A program made the position numbers and the translations under genes. From positions 9,362,001 to 9,426,000 of the forward strand of contig AP026542.1 in the NCBI GenBank assembly GCA_026075535.2: a stretch of DNA of 64,000 nt. The letters are read 5' to 3'. This stretch comes from Tricholoma matsutake. Its lineage: Eukaryota; Basidiomycota; Agaricomycetes; Agaricales; Tricholomataceae. Each line of letters starts with the position of its first letter. Position 1 is the stretch's first letter. The notes under the pieces were generated by a model. The model had not been told where the DNA came from. It made no database searches and was given only the letters and a program-made list of their open reading frames with translations. This document shows positions 22,700-34,302 of this stretch, piece by piece.

Positions 22700-23110
22700 G
22701 GTCTTCTTGGCTTTGGTGACCCATTGTGAGCAATGGATGTTGAGGTCCTGTTCCAGAAGGTGAACCCACTCCTGCTATTCCTCCAAGGCTGTGTATAATG
22801 AGAAGTTAGTTAGTAATTTCATAGAAACAAGAAAGAAAGAAAGAAACTTACTTGGGGCACAAATGACAATAACATCATTTGGGCCTGCATTGTGTGTGAG
22901 GTGGCTTGTTAGCTGCCAGTGGTGATGTTGTTGTGTTGGATGTTGTGGGTGGCATACAGTAGTTAGATTATATATATATAAAAGTAGAGTTAGAGTTAGT
23001 TTGATAAAACTAAGAAACAAACAAAGAAAAACTTACCTGGAGCCCAAACAATGATACAATAGCATGAGTACTCCCATGGGTACCCAGAGCTCTACCCATA
23101 CCCATACCTG
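22700..23110 (-). repeat. Repeat segment with intron-like units
   Basis: On the minus strand an intron-like unit runs 22851-22789 (GTAAGT donor after GCCCCAA, TACTAACTAACTT branch, ACACAG acceptor), and a second donor GTAAGT follows GGGCTCCAG at 23036. The exon-like parts carry CATTGTTTGGGC. The same arrangement is found in the elements at 26690-28023, 35025-37180, 43830-43920 and 46758-48908. The stretch also shares ATCATTTGGGCCTGCATTGTG with the repeat that flanks the hAT MITE at 28032. Confidence 0.5.
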
Positions 23111-23391
23111 CATGGGTAGAAACCCATTGACCCATGGTAGATGAAACACATCACCATCTACTGTCACATGATGAATTGTGATAAAGTGTGACAAAAACCA
23201 TGAAAATCAAGATGCCCCAGGAACTAGATATCTATGTAGAAATGTGTTCCCACCAAAAGATTTGTTTTAGGAATTTAGAATTATTGGCGTGGACTGATTT
23301 TTGATAATCCATTGTGAGGAATTGGCATCTTGCAATCTTCGCTCTTCTGGTATAATATTATCAAAGGCACGTGATATGGGTAGTAAACCGT

Positions 23392-25308
23392 TGATGATAC
23401 TCAACCCAGAAACCCAAACAAAACCCACAAAATGGCTTCAGATGGTATAACACGAGTCAGAGGAAGGTTGTGAGGCCCTCTAGATGTCACCTGTCAGACC
23501 GACTGTCAAATAGTCATAAAACAACTGCTTGTCGAAGCAGTTTGAGGCTAAAAGAATGTGTTTTGAGACTTTGCAATGATTTTCGAGATGTTGCAATGCT
23601 TTTTGAGATGTCGCAATATTTTTCGAAGAGGTTTCGAGGAATTTTGAGTGCGCAGATATGTTCGGACGCAAGATTGGGGGACTAGATGAGTAGTAGAAGT
23701 GACGAAAAGGCTAATTGAGGGAAGCGAGAGCAAAAATAGTGTAATGCAAGGAATTTCAAGGAATTTCAAGGAAGTTTAGTGTAAAACACCAAACTTTGGA
23801 CTGAATAAGACTAAACTGTACTCTCAAATCACTGTGATCTGGGAGGAAGACAACAACTTTCTTGTTTTTCTTTGTATCTAGTACATCTTTTTATATAAAA
23901 TAAAGAAAGTACCTAAAAATGCTAGAGAACATGAGGCAAACATGTGGAAAACTTGAGGCAAAAGACAATATAAGTATATCAGAACAATAAAGCGAGCCTA
24001 GAAGGGGTGAATATAACACATGATGAAGAAATAATAAGAAATAATAGCTAAAAGCGGACTGTCCTTGTTATAAATTGAATAATAGATTGGAAACTGCTTC
24101 GAGCGGATTGTATGCATGCACATGTGGTTGAAATGTGTTCAATATACTCGATATAGTGTCCCATGTGTCCAGCATGCATCCGAAGATCATTCGAATAGGA
24201 AATACTGTGTCCAACAATGTTTTTCGAGGAACAATGTTTTTCGAGGTTCAATGTTTTTCGAAGATTTTCGAAGATTCTTCTGACTTTGTTCGTGGCCCGA
24301 TATTGGTGCAATATTGTTCAACAATGGTAGGGGATATGTCTGGCATGTGTGCGATGACCATTGGAATAGCAATATAGTGTCCGATGTCGATTTTCAATGT
24401 TCGACAATGTTTGATTGCGTTCGATACAATGCTCGACGATGTTCAACAATGCTCAACCGCGTTCGACAATGCTCAACCACGTTCGACAATGCTTGACCAT
24501 GTTTGACAATGCTCGACCGCATTTGACAATGCTCGACCGCATTTGACAATGCTCGACCGCATTTGACAATGCTCGACCGCATTTGACAATGCTCGACCGC
24601 ATTTGACAATGCTCGACCGCATTTGACAATGCTCGACCGCATTTGACAATGCTCGACCGCATTTGACAATGCTCGACCGCATTTGACAATGCTCGACCGC
24701 ATTTGACAATGCTCGACCGCATTTGACAATGCTCGACCGCATTTGACAATGCTCGACCGCATTTGACAATGCTCGACCGCATTTGACAATGCTCGACCGC
24801 ATTTGACAATGCTCGACCGCATTTGACAATGCTCGACCGCATTTGACAATGCTCGACCGCATTTGACAATGCTCGACCGCATTTGACAATGCTCGACCGC
24901 ATTTGACAATGCTCGACCGCATTTGACAATGCTTGACCATGTTTGACAATGCTCGACCACGTTTGACAATGCTTGACCATGTTTGACAATGCTCGACCAC
25001 GTTTGACAATGCTTGACCATGTTTGACAATGCTCGACCATGTTTGACAATGCTCGACCACATTTGACAATGCTTGACCATGTTTGACAATGCTCGACCAC
25101 ATTTGACAATGCTTGACCATGTTTGACAATGCTCGACAATGCTCGACAATGTTCGATCACGTTCGATACGATGCTCGTGATGCTCGTGCTCGGTAGACTT
25201 GGTTGGGAGTGGTCATGCTGCTTCTGGGACGTTGTAGGAGTTATCTGATGTGATTAGAATGTGGTCGAAATGGTGAATCAGCCTTTGAGCCGAGGAGACA
25301 ACCTATCA
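23392..25308 (+). repeat. Complete solo LTR (family A) with expanded minisatellite
   Basis: The sequence starts TGATGATACTCAACC and ends GACAACCTATCA, flanked by a perfect 4-bp direct repeat CCGT (23388-23391 and 25309-25312). Other family A copies are 1-1070, 30371-31573, 33137-34298 and 38117-39924. This copy is longest (1917 bp) because of the 20-bp array inside it. No internal coding region is present, so it looks like a recombined solo LTR. Confidence 0.85.
24413..25165. repeat. 20-bp minisatellite inside the solo LTR
   Basis: The unit is ATTTGACAATGCTCGACCGC. Twenty consecutive copies at 24521-24920 are identical, flanked on both sides by variant units (GTTTGACAATGCTTGACCAT and similar) making about 37 units in all. 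Sister LTR copies hold only a few degenerate units, so the array has grown in this copy. A 20-bp unit without stops keeps all three minus frames open, which produces three long but meaningless ORFs. Confidence 0.9.
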
Positions 25309-25356
25309 CCGTGTCGTGTCAAAAATGAATTAATGGCTGGCCAGACCAAGTGCAAG

Positions 25357-25563
25357 TGCACTCATATTCTCAACTTAGGATTGAAGTTGGGCTGGCAATT
25401 GACACCTCTCCTAGATATGCAATGAGAGCGCGTCGGTTTATGGATGCATATTACCATGGATTATATGGGAAACAAGCTGCATGGGCAGTGAAAAAATACA
25501 AAGGTCATTGAGTGCTTCCTGGCACTCTCATGAATGATCTTACAAAAGCAAAGATGAACTAAT
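25357..25563 (+). pseudogene. Transposon protein fragment
   Basis: About 65 codons in one frame read YSQLRIEVGLAID, RARRFMDAYYHGLYGKQAAW and VKKYKGH, then TGA, then VLPGTLMNDLTKAK. The TGA stands where related sequences have Arg, consistent with CGA to TGA. This resembles a basidiomycete repeat-associated protein whose superfamily I cannot name. It may belong with the fragment at 26190. Confidence 0.4.
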
Positions 25564-26186
25564 TAGTAAACTCCTTATAATTTGGTCCTTAGAACATAGT
25601 CACGGTCTTATAATCCACAGTACATAGTGTATATTACATAGAAGCTATATAATTGCTACTTCATATTGAGACCAGTGTATCCAATCATTATTGCACTAGA
25701 TCACATTCTGCTATCCTGCCAGTCACAGTCATGTCACATCACCTGACATTGGTTGAGTATGTGTTTTGTCTACCTTACAGGTGGATACTGGCAGGTGTTG
25801 ATTCCTGCATGGGTTTCATAGCACCCCCAGGCCAAGTATATCAAGGGTACTTGGTAATGGAATGCCAGATGTGAACCCGGTTAGTTAGTCTGGCCTCTAG
25901 GCCACAAAAAAAAATGGAACCCCCTTATTTGGAACAAAATCTGAGGTTGCAATGTCTGTATGATGCATTAGCAAGGATAGTTTGAGTATATCAAGGACTT
26001 TTAGGACTAGAAGTACTTAAATCCAGACAAATTTGAAATTTTTAGGGTTAGGTAATGAAAAAAAAAACATTCAACATTGGACCTACGTAACACAGCCCAC
26101 TGCTCTGATGTCATCCATAAAGCAGGTATGTAATTTACTAATTCATGGGGATGTTCTGCTACTAATTATAGCCTTTTTGGGATAAA
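25564..26186. other. Repeat-derived, no gene recognised
   Basis: The stretch contains GTTAGTTAGTCTGGCC (25880), which is echoed by GTTAGTTAGTCCAGC at 26540. I see no protein-like ORF. Confidence 0.3.
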
Positions 26187-26500
26187 TCAGGCAGTCCTCA
26201 ATGCACAGGGATATGCAGAGTGTCCAGATTGCGGAACTCGCATACATTGCAGCATGGTTGGGCTTCCAAATCTTGAAAAGCAACATTGGGGCACAAAGAT
26301 TTGCATTGAATCTAAAGCAAAATGAGATAAGAATGCAAAAATGAAGAAGAATGGAAGCATGCTTAGCTTTTTCAACCAGCCAAAGCCAACCTTGGTACCA
26401 TCAACAATCATCTTGAGCATATAGCTCTCAAACAGGTCCCAACAAAGTGGATTTGCGAGGCTTGTGAGGTGTCTGGACAAAGTGCCCATGGAAGTGATGT
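26187..26500 (+). pseudogene. Zinc-finger-like transposon protein fragment
   Basis: The plus frame reads AECPDCGTRIHCSMVGLPNL, EKQHWGTKICIESKAK, TGA, DKNAKMKKNGSMLSFFNQPK and PTLVPSTII. The CxxC...C pattern and the K-rich NGS-LSF-PKP tail resemble N-terminal parts of transposon-associated proteins in mushrooms. The TGA replaces an expected Arg. The antisense ORF here has no support. Confidence 0.4.
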
Positions 26501-26689
26501 CATATTACTATATTAGGAATTGTGCCTGATTATGTAGTTAGTTAGTCCAGCTAAACTGGCCTTAGCATAAAAAATCGACCCCATATGTTTTTTTCCATTA
26601 CCCGAGTACCCTTGAAGTATATATATAAATTAATTGTATCTAAACTAACTATTCTAAGTGTACTAAAATCCACCCCCCCTCACGTTTGT

Positions 26690-28023
26690 GAGTGAGAGGG
26701 TGGTGGTGGTCATGACTTCATGCTAGTAACATTAGTTAGTAGGAGTATAAAAAAAAGACAAGAGAAATAATAAACTTATGGCCCAGTGGTGGGGGCAGTG
26801 CTGGGTTGGCACCATTGTTCCCTCCTCCTTGTCCCCTCATCCCCCTCATTGTCCTGCATCATCCCACATCATTGTCAGCTGGTTGGTTGTGGTTGTGGTC
26901 ATCATGGTCCAGTCATGGTCCTGTTGTTGGGTGCTGTGTGATGTTCTCCTTGTCCCTTGTATGTTGTCCTCCCCCTTGTTGCTGTTATTGTCATCCAGCC
27001 ATGTCTGTCCTCCCGCCATCCCACCTGCTGGATTGATGCCATCATTCCCTCCTCCTCCTCCTCCTCCCCTTGTCCCCCTCCTTGTTGTCCTGCATCATCG
27101 TCATCTGGTCATGGTCATGGTCCTGGTTGTCATAATCCTGGTTGTCATGGTCCTAGTCATCATCGCTCTCCATCCCCCCTGGTTCATCATTAAGCACCCG
27201 TGATCCACCCTACAAGCAGGGGCTCACAGCAGTGTGGCAGGTGCTGGGTTGGCTTTGTCATCCTGTTGTTGCTGTTGTTGTTGTTGTTGTTGGTAGGTCA
27301 GAACTAGTTGGTAGCTAAAAAAAAGACTTACCAATGGCCCAAGAGACATTGTTGATGTCTCTTGGGCTTTTTTTGCTTTCATTGTCATTGTTGTGTTGTC
27401 CTGTCCTCGTCCTCATTGTCTGTCATTGATCTGGGTTGCTTCATACCACCCAGCCTGGGCCAGCCACCCCATGAGCAGGTGCTTGTGGCAGTGGCAGGGT
27501 GGGGTTCATTGTCATCATCAGATCTAGTAACATTAGTTAGTAAAAATAAAATGAAAAGAGAAAGACAAAAGACTGACATACAGCCCAAGAAACATTGTCC
27601 ATGTTTATTAGGCCCTTGCTTTGGTCTGCTGGGTGGGGGCCCTGCTCATTTGGTCATCCTGGTCATCCTTGTTGTGGGCTGGGATGGTCGAGTCATTGTC
27701 ACAATGATTACAAGATAAATGTAAATAATGTGTCAACAATCAACGAAGATGCGATTACCATGTGCACACAAGGCCAAATTGTCCATGTGCATCCTGGGGG
27801 TATATAAACCCTCCCATTTCTACTGGTGGAGCTGGGCTCACCCCACTTTCATTTTTAATATGTAGTTAATAATTTTAAATAAACTTGGATGTTATATTTT
27901 GAGCCATTACCTCCTTTTTGGTGATGGGTAGGGCATGTGTTGTGGGTTGATATTCCACAACCTGTACCCATACCCATGGCTACCCATACCTGTAACCCGT
28001 GCTATTGCCTACACATCATTTGG
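26690..28023. repeat. Non-coding element with minus-strand intron-like units
   Basis: No gene is visible, although many T/C-rich ORFs arise from GTC/ATG microsatellite-like runs (26800-27180). On the minus strand, donors follow GGGCC or GGGCT at about 26764 (ATAAGT, decayed), 27333 (GTAAGT) and 27575 (GTATGT). CTAACTAATG branch-like sequences lie near 26731 and 27533. A TATATAA box lies at 27798 in a stretch also found near 56590. The right side is continuous with the repeat interrupted by the MITE at 28032. Confidence 0.4.
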
Positions 28024-28031
28024 GCCTGCAT

Positions 28032-28588
28032 TAGAGATTGGCAGGGGTAACCCTTGGGGTATTTTCATTGTTACCCTTACCCTTACCCTTCAAAACCCTT
28101 ACCCTTGGTCAAGGGTAGGGGTTTTCAGGGGTAAGGGTAAGGGTACCCCAGGGTATAGAGAGTATTCAATACCCTTGGGGGTATGATGCAAGGGTTTATT
28201 TCAAATAGTTTCCTGATGATGCTCAAACATGGTCCTATCCATTTTTAGTAATTATCTGAGCTTTTAGCATGTTGAAAAGCACAAGGTAGTAATCTAGTAC
28301 TGTCTTTAGGAGAATACCTTTGCCTGAATAACTCAATAGGCTGGGACCATAGAGGAAATAACCCAACTTGCACAGCAAAGAGTGGTCAGAGAGGTCATCA
28401 AGTTTCATAAGGGTTACTATACTGATATCATGGGTGGTTGACATCTTCTAAAGTGTGACTCTGTATACCCTTGTACCCTCCTCAGGGGTAAGGGTATGTA
28501 GAGGGTAGGAAAGTTCATACCCTTACCCTTACCCTCACGTACCCTTTGCCCATACCCCCAGGGGTATGTAAACCCTTGCCATTCACTA
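28032..28588. mobile_element. hAT-like MITE, 557 bp
   Basis: It begins TAGAGATTGGCAGGGG and ends CCCTTGCCATTCACTA, imperfect terminal inverted repeats. It is flanked by a perfect 8-bp repeat GCCTGCAT (28024-28031 and 28589-28596). The interior is rich in ACCCTT/AAGGGT steps. The empty target ATTTGGGCCTGCATTGTG is seen at 22876. A second copy lies at 39298-39787 with a nearly identical interior; the shared 69-codon ORF reflects that identity, not a gene. Confidence 0.9.
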
Positions 28589-28596
28589 GCCTGCAT

Positions 28597-30096
28597 TGTG
28601 AGGGAGGTGGCTCATTTGCTGTCAGTGGCAATGTTGGTGGATAGTGTGGGTGGCATGAGTGTCATGGGCATGGGGGTTGATGGAAGTGGTGGCAGAGTGG
28701 TGTTGTGGTTAGCAAGAGAGTACACCTGTTGATCAACATGTCAATCACTCACTGTTTACATCTATTTACTCTGGGCACATCTTCCTGTGCAACAGCACCT
28801 AACCTTCCCACAATTCCTTACTAATTAGTTGACATGATCCCATCATGTCAAGCCAACTAATTAGTGTAAATCTACTTGATTCTCTTACCCGCCAATATAA
28901 CCCTTCAATATTGTTCACTTCAACCATTTAAGGTAGCCTGCCTAGCCCGCCCAATGTATGCCACCCATAGATATCATGTAAGCAATAGATAACAAACTGA
29001 TAAGAAAGATCAAGCTCAGCACAATGGCACATCAACATGCATCAATATGATGGGCAACTCGGCTACCTCCAATGTTGCCATCAAAGTTGCCACACCACGT
29101 CGTGCTCATCATCCCTGATGATGAGCTCACTATTCTACTCATTCTGCACTCTTTCTCTTCTGTTTATTTTGTAGATAAGACTTATGTATGTATATAGAGT
29201 GTTAATATACAATTAATTTTGCTTTTACACCCTATTTACAGCCTATAACAAGCATTCTCCCTTGATAAGGGAGGAGGGGGGTCTCCTCTCTTCATTTGGG
29301 GTCTGCTGTATGCACATTGGTAGATGATGGTACTTATATGAGTTGGAATGGTGCTACATGAGGTAGGAAGGGAGGCAAGGGGGAGAAGTGAGAGATTGAG
29401 GAGAGAGGGTATCATGTACTGAGCTTGTACATGCTCTACAGTCACCAAGGTGTATGTATATGGATGGGAGGATGTATCTAGGAGTTGGGAATGAAATTGG
29501 GAGAGCTGGGAGTTGAGGGTTGGGTGCCAATGCACCTGTATGGGGAGGGGGAGAGGTTGTCACTTACCTGCATACCTAGGCCTTCCCCTTGTGAAATCCA
29601 CATTGAAATAGGATAGAATAGTCCTAATAAACGACCTGATAGAGCTCCTAAAGGCTCTGGAGCAATCAGTATAGACAGAAAAGAGTATATGTACTCAGGA
29701 GGAGATATGCTTTCCCTGTAAAATCTGTGGCACCAAAACATTCACTTTCTTCGATTCCTAGGTCTAGTTGTAAAGTAGAATGAGGGTCAGCAAAAGGGAT
29801 AGCAGGGGGGGGAAGGTCCTGGCTCACCAGGGCATGGGTTCCCCATCAACAGAGGTGAACTTTGCTCACCATGAACCACACACCTTACCTATAATTCAAC
29901 ACTCCTTCCAGGCAGTCAGAGTAGTCCATTGCCCTTAATTTATAGCCCACAGGTAATCCCAATAGTCAATACTTTGTCCTACAAGGCAGGGTCTTCACCT
30001 ACTCACCTATACTCCTTACTACTCCATGCCAGCTCATAGGATAAATTAGTAGCAGTATATACAGACATACCAAGGTATTATAAGTAGAATTAACAT
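28597..30096. repeat. Repeat-derived stretch, no gene recognised
   Basis: 28597-28720 continues the repeat split by the MITE. A near-perfect hairpin lies at 28819-28865 (ACTAATTAGTTGACATGA and its complement). ORFs on the minus strand at 29236-29741 are composition artefacts or old transposon debris that I cannot place. The stretch ends at the target duplication of the copia element. Confidence 0.3.
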
Positions 30097-30101
30097 ATTG
30101 G

Positions 30102-31659
30102 TGTAGAAAATCAACCTAGCATAATCAGAGTATAGCTCAGTCTCTGTACAAGCGACTATATGAATACAATAATTGTACCTAGCATAATCAGAGTATAGGT
30201 ATAAGTACAATAAGTATTGGTCCATAATATTATAATGTCTAGAATACTCACCTCAGTCTCTGTACAAGCGACTGAGGTGATTGGATAACTACCTACCCTA
30301 TATATAAGTGAGTTCAGCTACATAAAGAGTCAAAGGGATAAGAGACACAAAGGTGTCTATGAGACAGTGCTGATAGGTTGTCTCCTCAGCTCAAAGGCCA
30401 ATTCACCATTACAACCACATTCTAAACACATTGGCTAACTCCTACGATGTCCCAGAAGCAGCGTGACCACTTCCGACCAGGTCTATCGATTGCGATATCA
30501 TATCGAGTGCATCGAAACATCACCAGTGACATCGATCATACTTAGAAACCACATCGCACAACTTTAGGACTACCTCGAAACACCCTAAGATCCCTCTGAA
30601 TGAACATTGAATATCCCCGATCAACTTCAAACAACTGTGACCGCAATCAAATATCATCAACCATCATTGACCATCATCAAGCATTATCGATCGACATCGA
30701 GAGACTACAAGCGACATTGGGCACCGCATTTGTTATTTAAATGGTGGAATACCATGTGCCAGGGAGTATTCCAACTCGTGCTCAAACCTGCTGATAGTAG
30801 GTCAGCCTCGTTCCAAGTCCCTATCACATACAGAACCTGCTGGATGGATTATTGCAACACTTAGCGCAGTTTATACACAATGGACAGTCTCTTTTTAGTT
30901 CTTTCCCTTTATTACTCCTTCATCATATGATATATCTCTTTCTTGTTTGGATTCCAGTCTCATTTTGGCCTCATGTCTTAACTCATATCTTTTGCCTCAT
31001 GTTCTACACATGTTTCTTATACCATTGTAGGAAGTTTCTTTTAAAACATATAAAACTCTGTAGTATCTACTTGGAAAAACAAGAAATTGTCTTCACATAT
31101 TGTCTCATATAAAGTTCTAAGAATCAGATCTATCCTCTAAAACAATTGAAACTTCTACAGGTTTTCTCGATTGATGAGAAACCTCTGCGACCATCATCAT
31201 CCTCAATCGGCTTTTGATCCTCTTATCGTTAAGCACTAGTAACCACTCCGGCACTTCCTAGCCATTGGCTATAATCTTCGTATACTATCAATCCACCAAA
31301 AGTCCTTAGAATTCACACATTGACCCTTGATGATAAACATCGTTTGCCATCAATCTTGTCGATTGTCCTCAATATCGATCAATACTCCATTGGACCATGC
31401 TAAACACCTTCCTCTCTTATAGAACTACCTTTATGACTAGTGCCAACTAGTAGTCTTCCCATTGGTCAGACCACAAACATTCGGAACGTCTCACACCCTT
31501 CCTCTGACTTGTGCAAATATCATTGGTTGCCTCATCAGCAGTTTTGGTGGTTTTCCTGGGTTGAGTATCATCAGCGCATCAAAGGGATGTGCTAAAAATA
31601 GTACATGCATCAAAGATGTGATCATGTATGCTTACAGTGTGGTAAACAGCACCTCAACA
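30102..31659 (-). repeat. 3' LTR of copia-1, split by a solo LTR
   Basis: LTR sequence runs 30102-30370 and 31574-31659; the gap is the family A insertion. Without the 4-bp duplication the LTR is 351 bp, matching the 352-bp copy at 40827-41178. On the minus strand the purine-rich AGTGAGGAGG directly precedes the LTR at 31660, a polypurine tract. A CTCAGTC...GACTGAG hairpin and TATATAA lie inside. Confidence 0.88.
30371..31573 (-). repeat. Solo LTR (family A) inside the copia-1 LTR
   Basis: It reads TGATAGGTTGTC...GAGTATCATCA on the plus strand, the reverse of 23392-25308. Target duplication is GTGC (30367-30370) against GCGC (31574-31577), differing by one CpG to TpG change. Confidence 0.85.
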
Positions 31660-31698
31660 CCTCCTCACTGTGAGCACTCCTCCTCGCATAGATTCGCA

Positions 31699-33132
31699 TC
31701 AACGAAGGCCAAGATGTTCCCAGAGATACAAGAACTGTTTTACCTCAAGGGCCTTAGTGAACATGTCAGCAACATTTTTGTGAGTATGAACATAAGTGAG
31801 CCATAGGTCGTTGGACTGTACACAGTCTCTGAGGAAATGGTATTTGATATCAATATGTTTAATGTGTGAGTGAAGGAGTGGGTCTTCAGAGAGGCTCTTT
31901 GTCACAAAGTCATGGCAAGATATTATGGTAGGCAAAGTCTGAGAGTAGCCTATAGCATTGAGTAAAATTCAGATCCAAATACATTCCTTTGCCATTTCAA
32001 ATGCAGCCATATATTCAGCTTTGCATGAGGATGTTGCAATGACCTTCTGTTTGCATGCTGTCCAGGAGATAGCGCCAGAACCTAGAGAGCATATAAAACC
32101 CCCAACACTATGGCAGGTGTCGAGGCAGTTTGCCCAGTCAGAGTCACTAAAGGCGTGAAGGTTAACAGAAGGGTGGCCTCTGAGATATAGCTGAAGGTCT
32201 CTGGTACCCTTGAGATATTGTACCAGTCTTATGGCTACCTTCCAGTGTTCAAACAAGTAGCAATCAAGAAATTGGGAGAGTTGTTGGATGGCATAGGAGA
32301 TGTTGGGGTGGGTTCTGATTGCCAAATATAGTAGACAACTGACTAGGGAACGACATGGGAGTTTGTTAAGTTGGCTCTGCTCATCAGAGGATAGGGTGTT
32401 GCAGTTGAATCAGTGCAGTTTGGAGCCAGGTTCCAGTGGGGCAGATACTGGGTGTGCATCTCTCTGGCTGAATTGATCAACAACTTTGTTGATAAGAGTG
32501 GTCTGTGATAGTGCCACCATATGTGCCATTCTATCCCAAGTGACTGCAATCCCAATAAGGAAGCATGCAGTGCCCAATTCAGAAATAGTCCAGACTTCTC
32601 GCATCTGACTCTTGAACCTCTCATTCTCATCTTTGGAGTTGGCTATGGACAAATAATCATTGATGTGAACAGTGGTAATTATGGTCCCAGAATCAGTCTT
32701 GTGGTAATATATACAAGACTCACAGGACAGTTGAGTGAATCCCCAGGATAGCATTTGGGCATTGAGCATTTGATTCCAGATATGCCCACTTTGCTTCATG
32801 CCATATAGTCCGTGCTGAAGTTGCCACACCCAGTCCTCTTTTCTGGGTTCCTCAAAATCAACCAGTTGTTGCATATATTGTACTTCATCATCTGGTAGCA
32901 GGCCATAGAGGAAAGCAGTTTTGATGTCAATTTGTTGGGCATCCCATCCCAGTGATGCTGCAATGTGTAATAGAATTCTCCAAGATTCCATGCATGCGGT
33001 CGGTGAGGTGGTCTTAGTGTAGTCCTTGCCATAAATCTGCTCGTAACCCTTGAAAACAACACATACTTTCCACCTGACAGCCTTCCCAGTTTCATCCCAC
33101 TTGATATGGAAAATGGGTTTTCCTTTTCAGAT
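31699..33132 (-). pseudogene. copia-1 reverse transcriptase and RNase H
   Basis: From 33132 downward: KPIFHIKWDETGKAVRWKV, then GKDYTKTT, LGWDAQQIDIKTAFLYG, HGLYGMKQSGHIW, the polymerase site as VHINDYLS where copia has YVDD, LGTACFLIGI and RTHPNISYAIQQLSQF. RNase H follows with AFSDSDWANC, SSCKAEYMA and KNVADMFTKAL. The RT aspartate pair is disrupted. Stops occur (for example near 32410 and 31965) and the frame shifts. The RT copies RNA into DNA and RNase H removes the template; neither would work here. Confidence 0.9.
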
Positions 33133-33136
33133 ATGC

Positions 33137-34298
33137 TGATAGGTCGTCTCCTTGGCTCAAGGACTGATTCACCACTTTAGCATCATCAGCTAACTCCTAC
33201 AATGTCCCAGACGCAGCGCGACCCAGTCTATCGATTGCGATATCATATTGACCACGTCGAAACATCACCAGTGACATCGATCGTATCAAGAGCCCACATT
33301 GCACAACCTTAGGACTACCCTGAAAGTCCCTAAGATCCCCCTATGCCACCATCAAACATCCCCGATCAACTTCGAACAGCTGCAACTGCAATCGACCATC
33401 GTTGAGCATCATCGATTGATATCAAGAAACTACGAGCAACATCGGGTGCCACCTTCATTATCTAAATGGTGGAAGACCATGCACTAGGACATATTCCAAC
33501 TTGTGCTCAAACCTGCTGATCATAGGTCAGCCTCATTCCAAGTCCCTATCATGCACAGAGCCCGCTGGACGCATTATTGTGAGACTTAGCACAGTTTATA
33601 CACAAAGGACAGTCTCTTTTAGTTCTTTCCCTTTATTACTCTTTCATCATATGATATATATATCTTTCTTGTTTGGATTCCAGTCTCCTTTATGGCCTTG
33701 TGCCTTAACTCATATCTTTTGCCTCATGTTCTACACATGTTTCTCATTCCATTTTAGGAAGTTTCTTTAAAACATATAAAACTCTGTAGTATCTACTGAG
33801 AAAAACAAGAAATCATCTTCACATATTGTCTCATATACAGTTCTAAGCATCTGATCAACTTTCTAAAACAATCTAAGTCTCTGCGGGTTTTCTAGATTGA
33901 TGAGAAACCTCTGCGATCGTTGTGTCCTCGATCCTCCCTTGATCCTCTCGTCATTAGTTCTAGCAACCCTTCCAACACTTCATAGCCATTTGCCGCACCC
34001 TTCATATACCATTGACCTATCGAAAGGTCCCCAGAATTCACATATCGACCATCAATGATAAACTCGTTCACCGTCGATCTCGTCGATTGCCCTCAATATC
34101 AATCGATACTTGATCGGACTGCGCCAAACGCCTTCGTCTCTCATAACACTACCTTCATGACTAGTACCAACTGGTCATCTTTCCATCGGTTGGGCCACAA
34201 ACATTTGGAACGACTCGCAACCTTCCTCTGACTCGTCGCAAATATCATCGATTGCCTCATCGGCAGTTTAGGTGGTTTTCCCAGGTTGAGTATCATCA
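33137..34298 (-). repeat. Solo LTR (family A) inside copia-1 pol
   Basis: Starts TGATAGGTCGTCTCC, ends GAGTATCATCA, flanked by ATGC (33133-33136) and ACGC (34299-34302). It separates the linker/RT-start sequence at 34303 from the RT at 33132, so the insertion interrupts pol. Confidence 0.85.
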
Positions 34299-34302
34299 AC
34301 GC

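Noticed and set aside
24500..24930. Possible CRISPR array
   Set aside because: The 20-bp units touch each other with no unique spacers, and this is a eukaryotic genome.
24394..25160. Three overlapping minus-strand ORFs of 218-251 codons with a regular repeat
   Set aside because: They come from a 20-bp satellite that has no stop in any minus frame. The three frames are equally open and the peptide is only the repeat.
26778..27203. Hydrophobic plus-strand ORFs at 26.8-27.2 kb
   Set aside because: Runs of GTC, ATG and CTC microsatellite give V/L/P/S-rich peptides that look membrane-like by composition only.
28235..28444. 69-codon ORF identical at 28235-28444 and 39434-39643 (minus)
   Set aside because: Identity reflects two copies of a MITE. 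No start context, no homology I recognise and no sign of selection on the protein.
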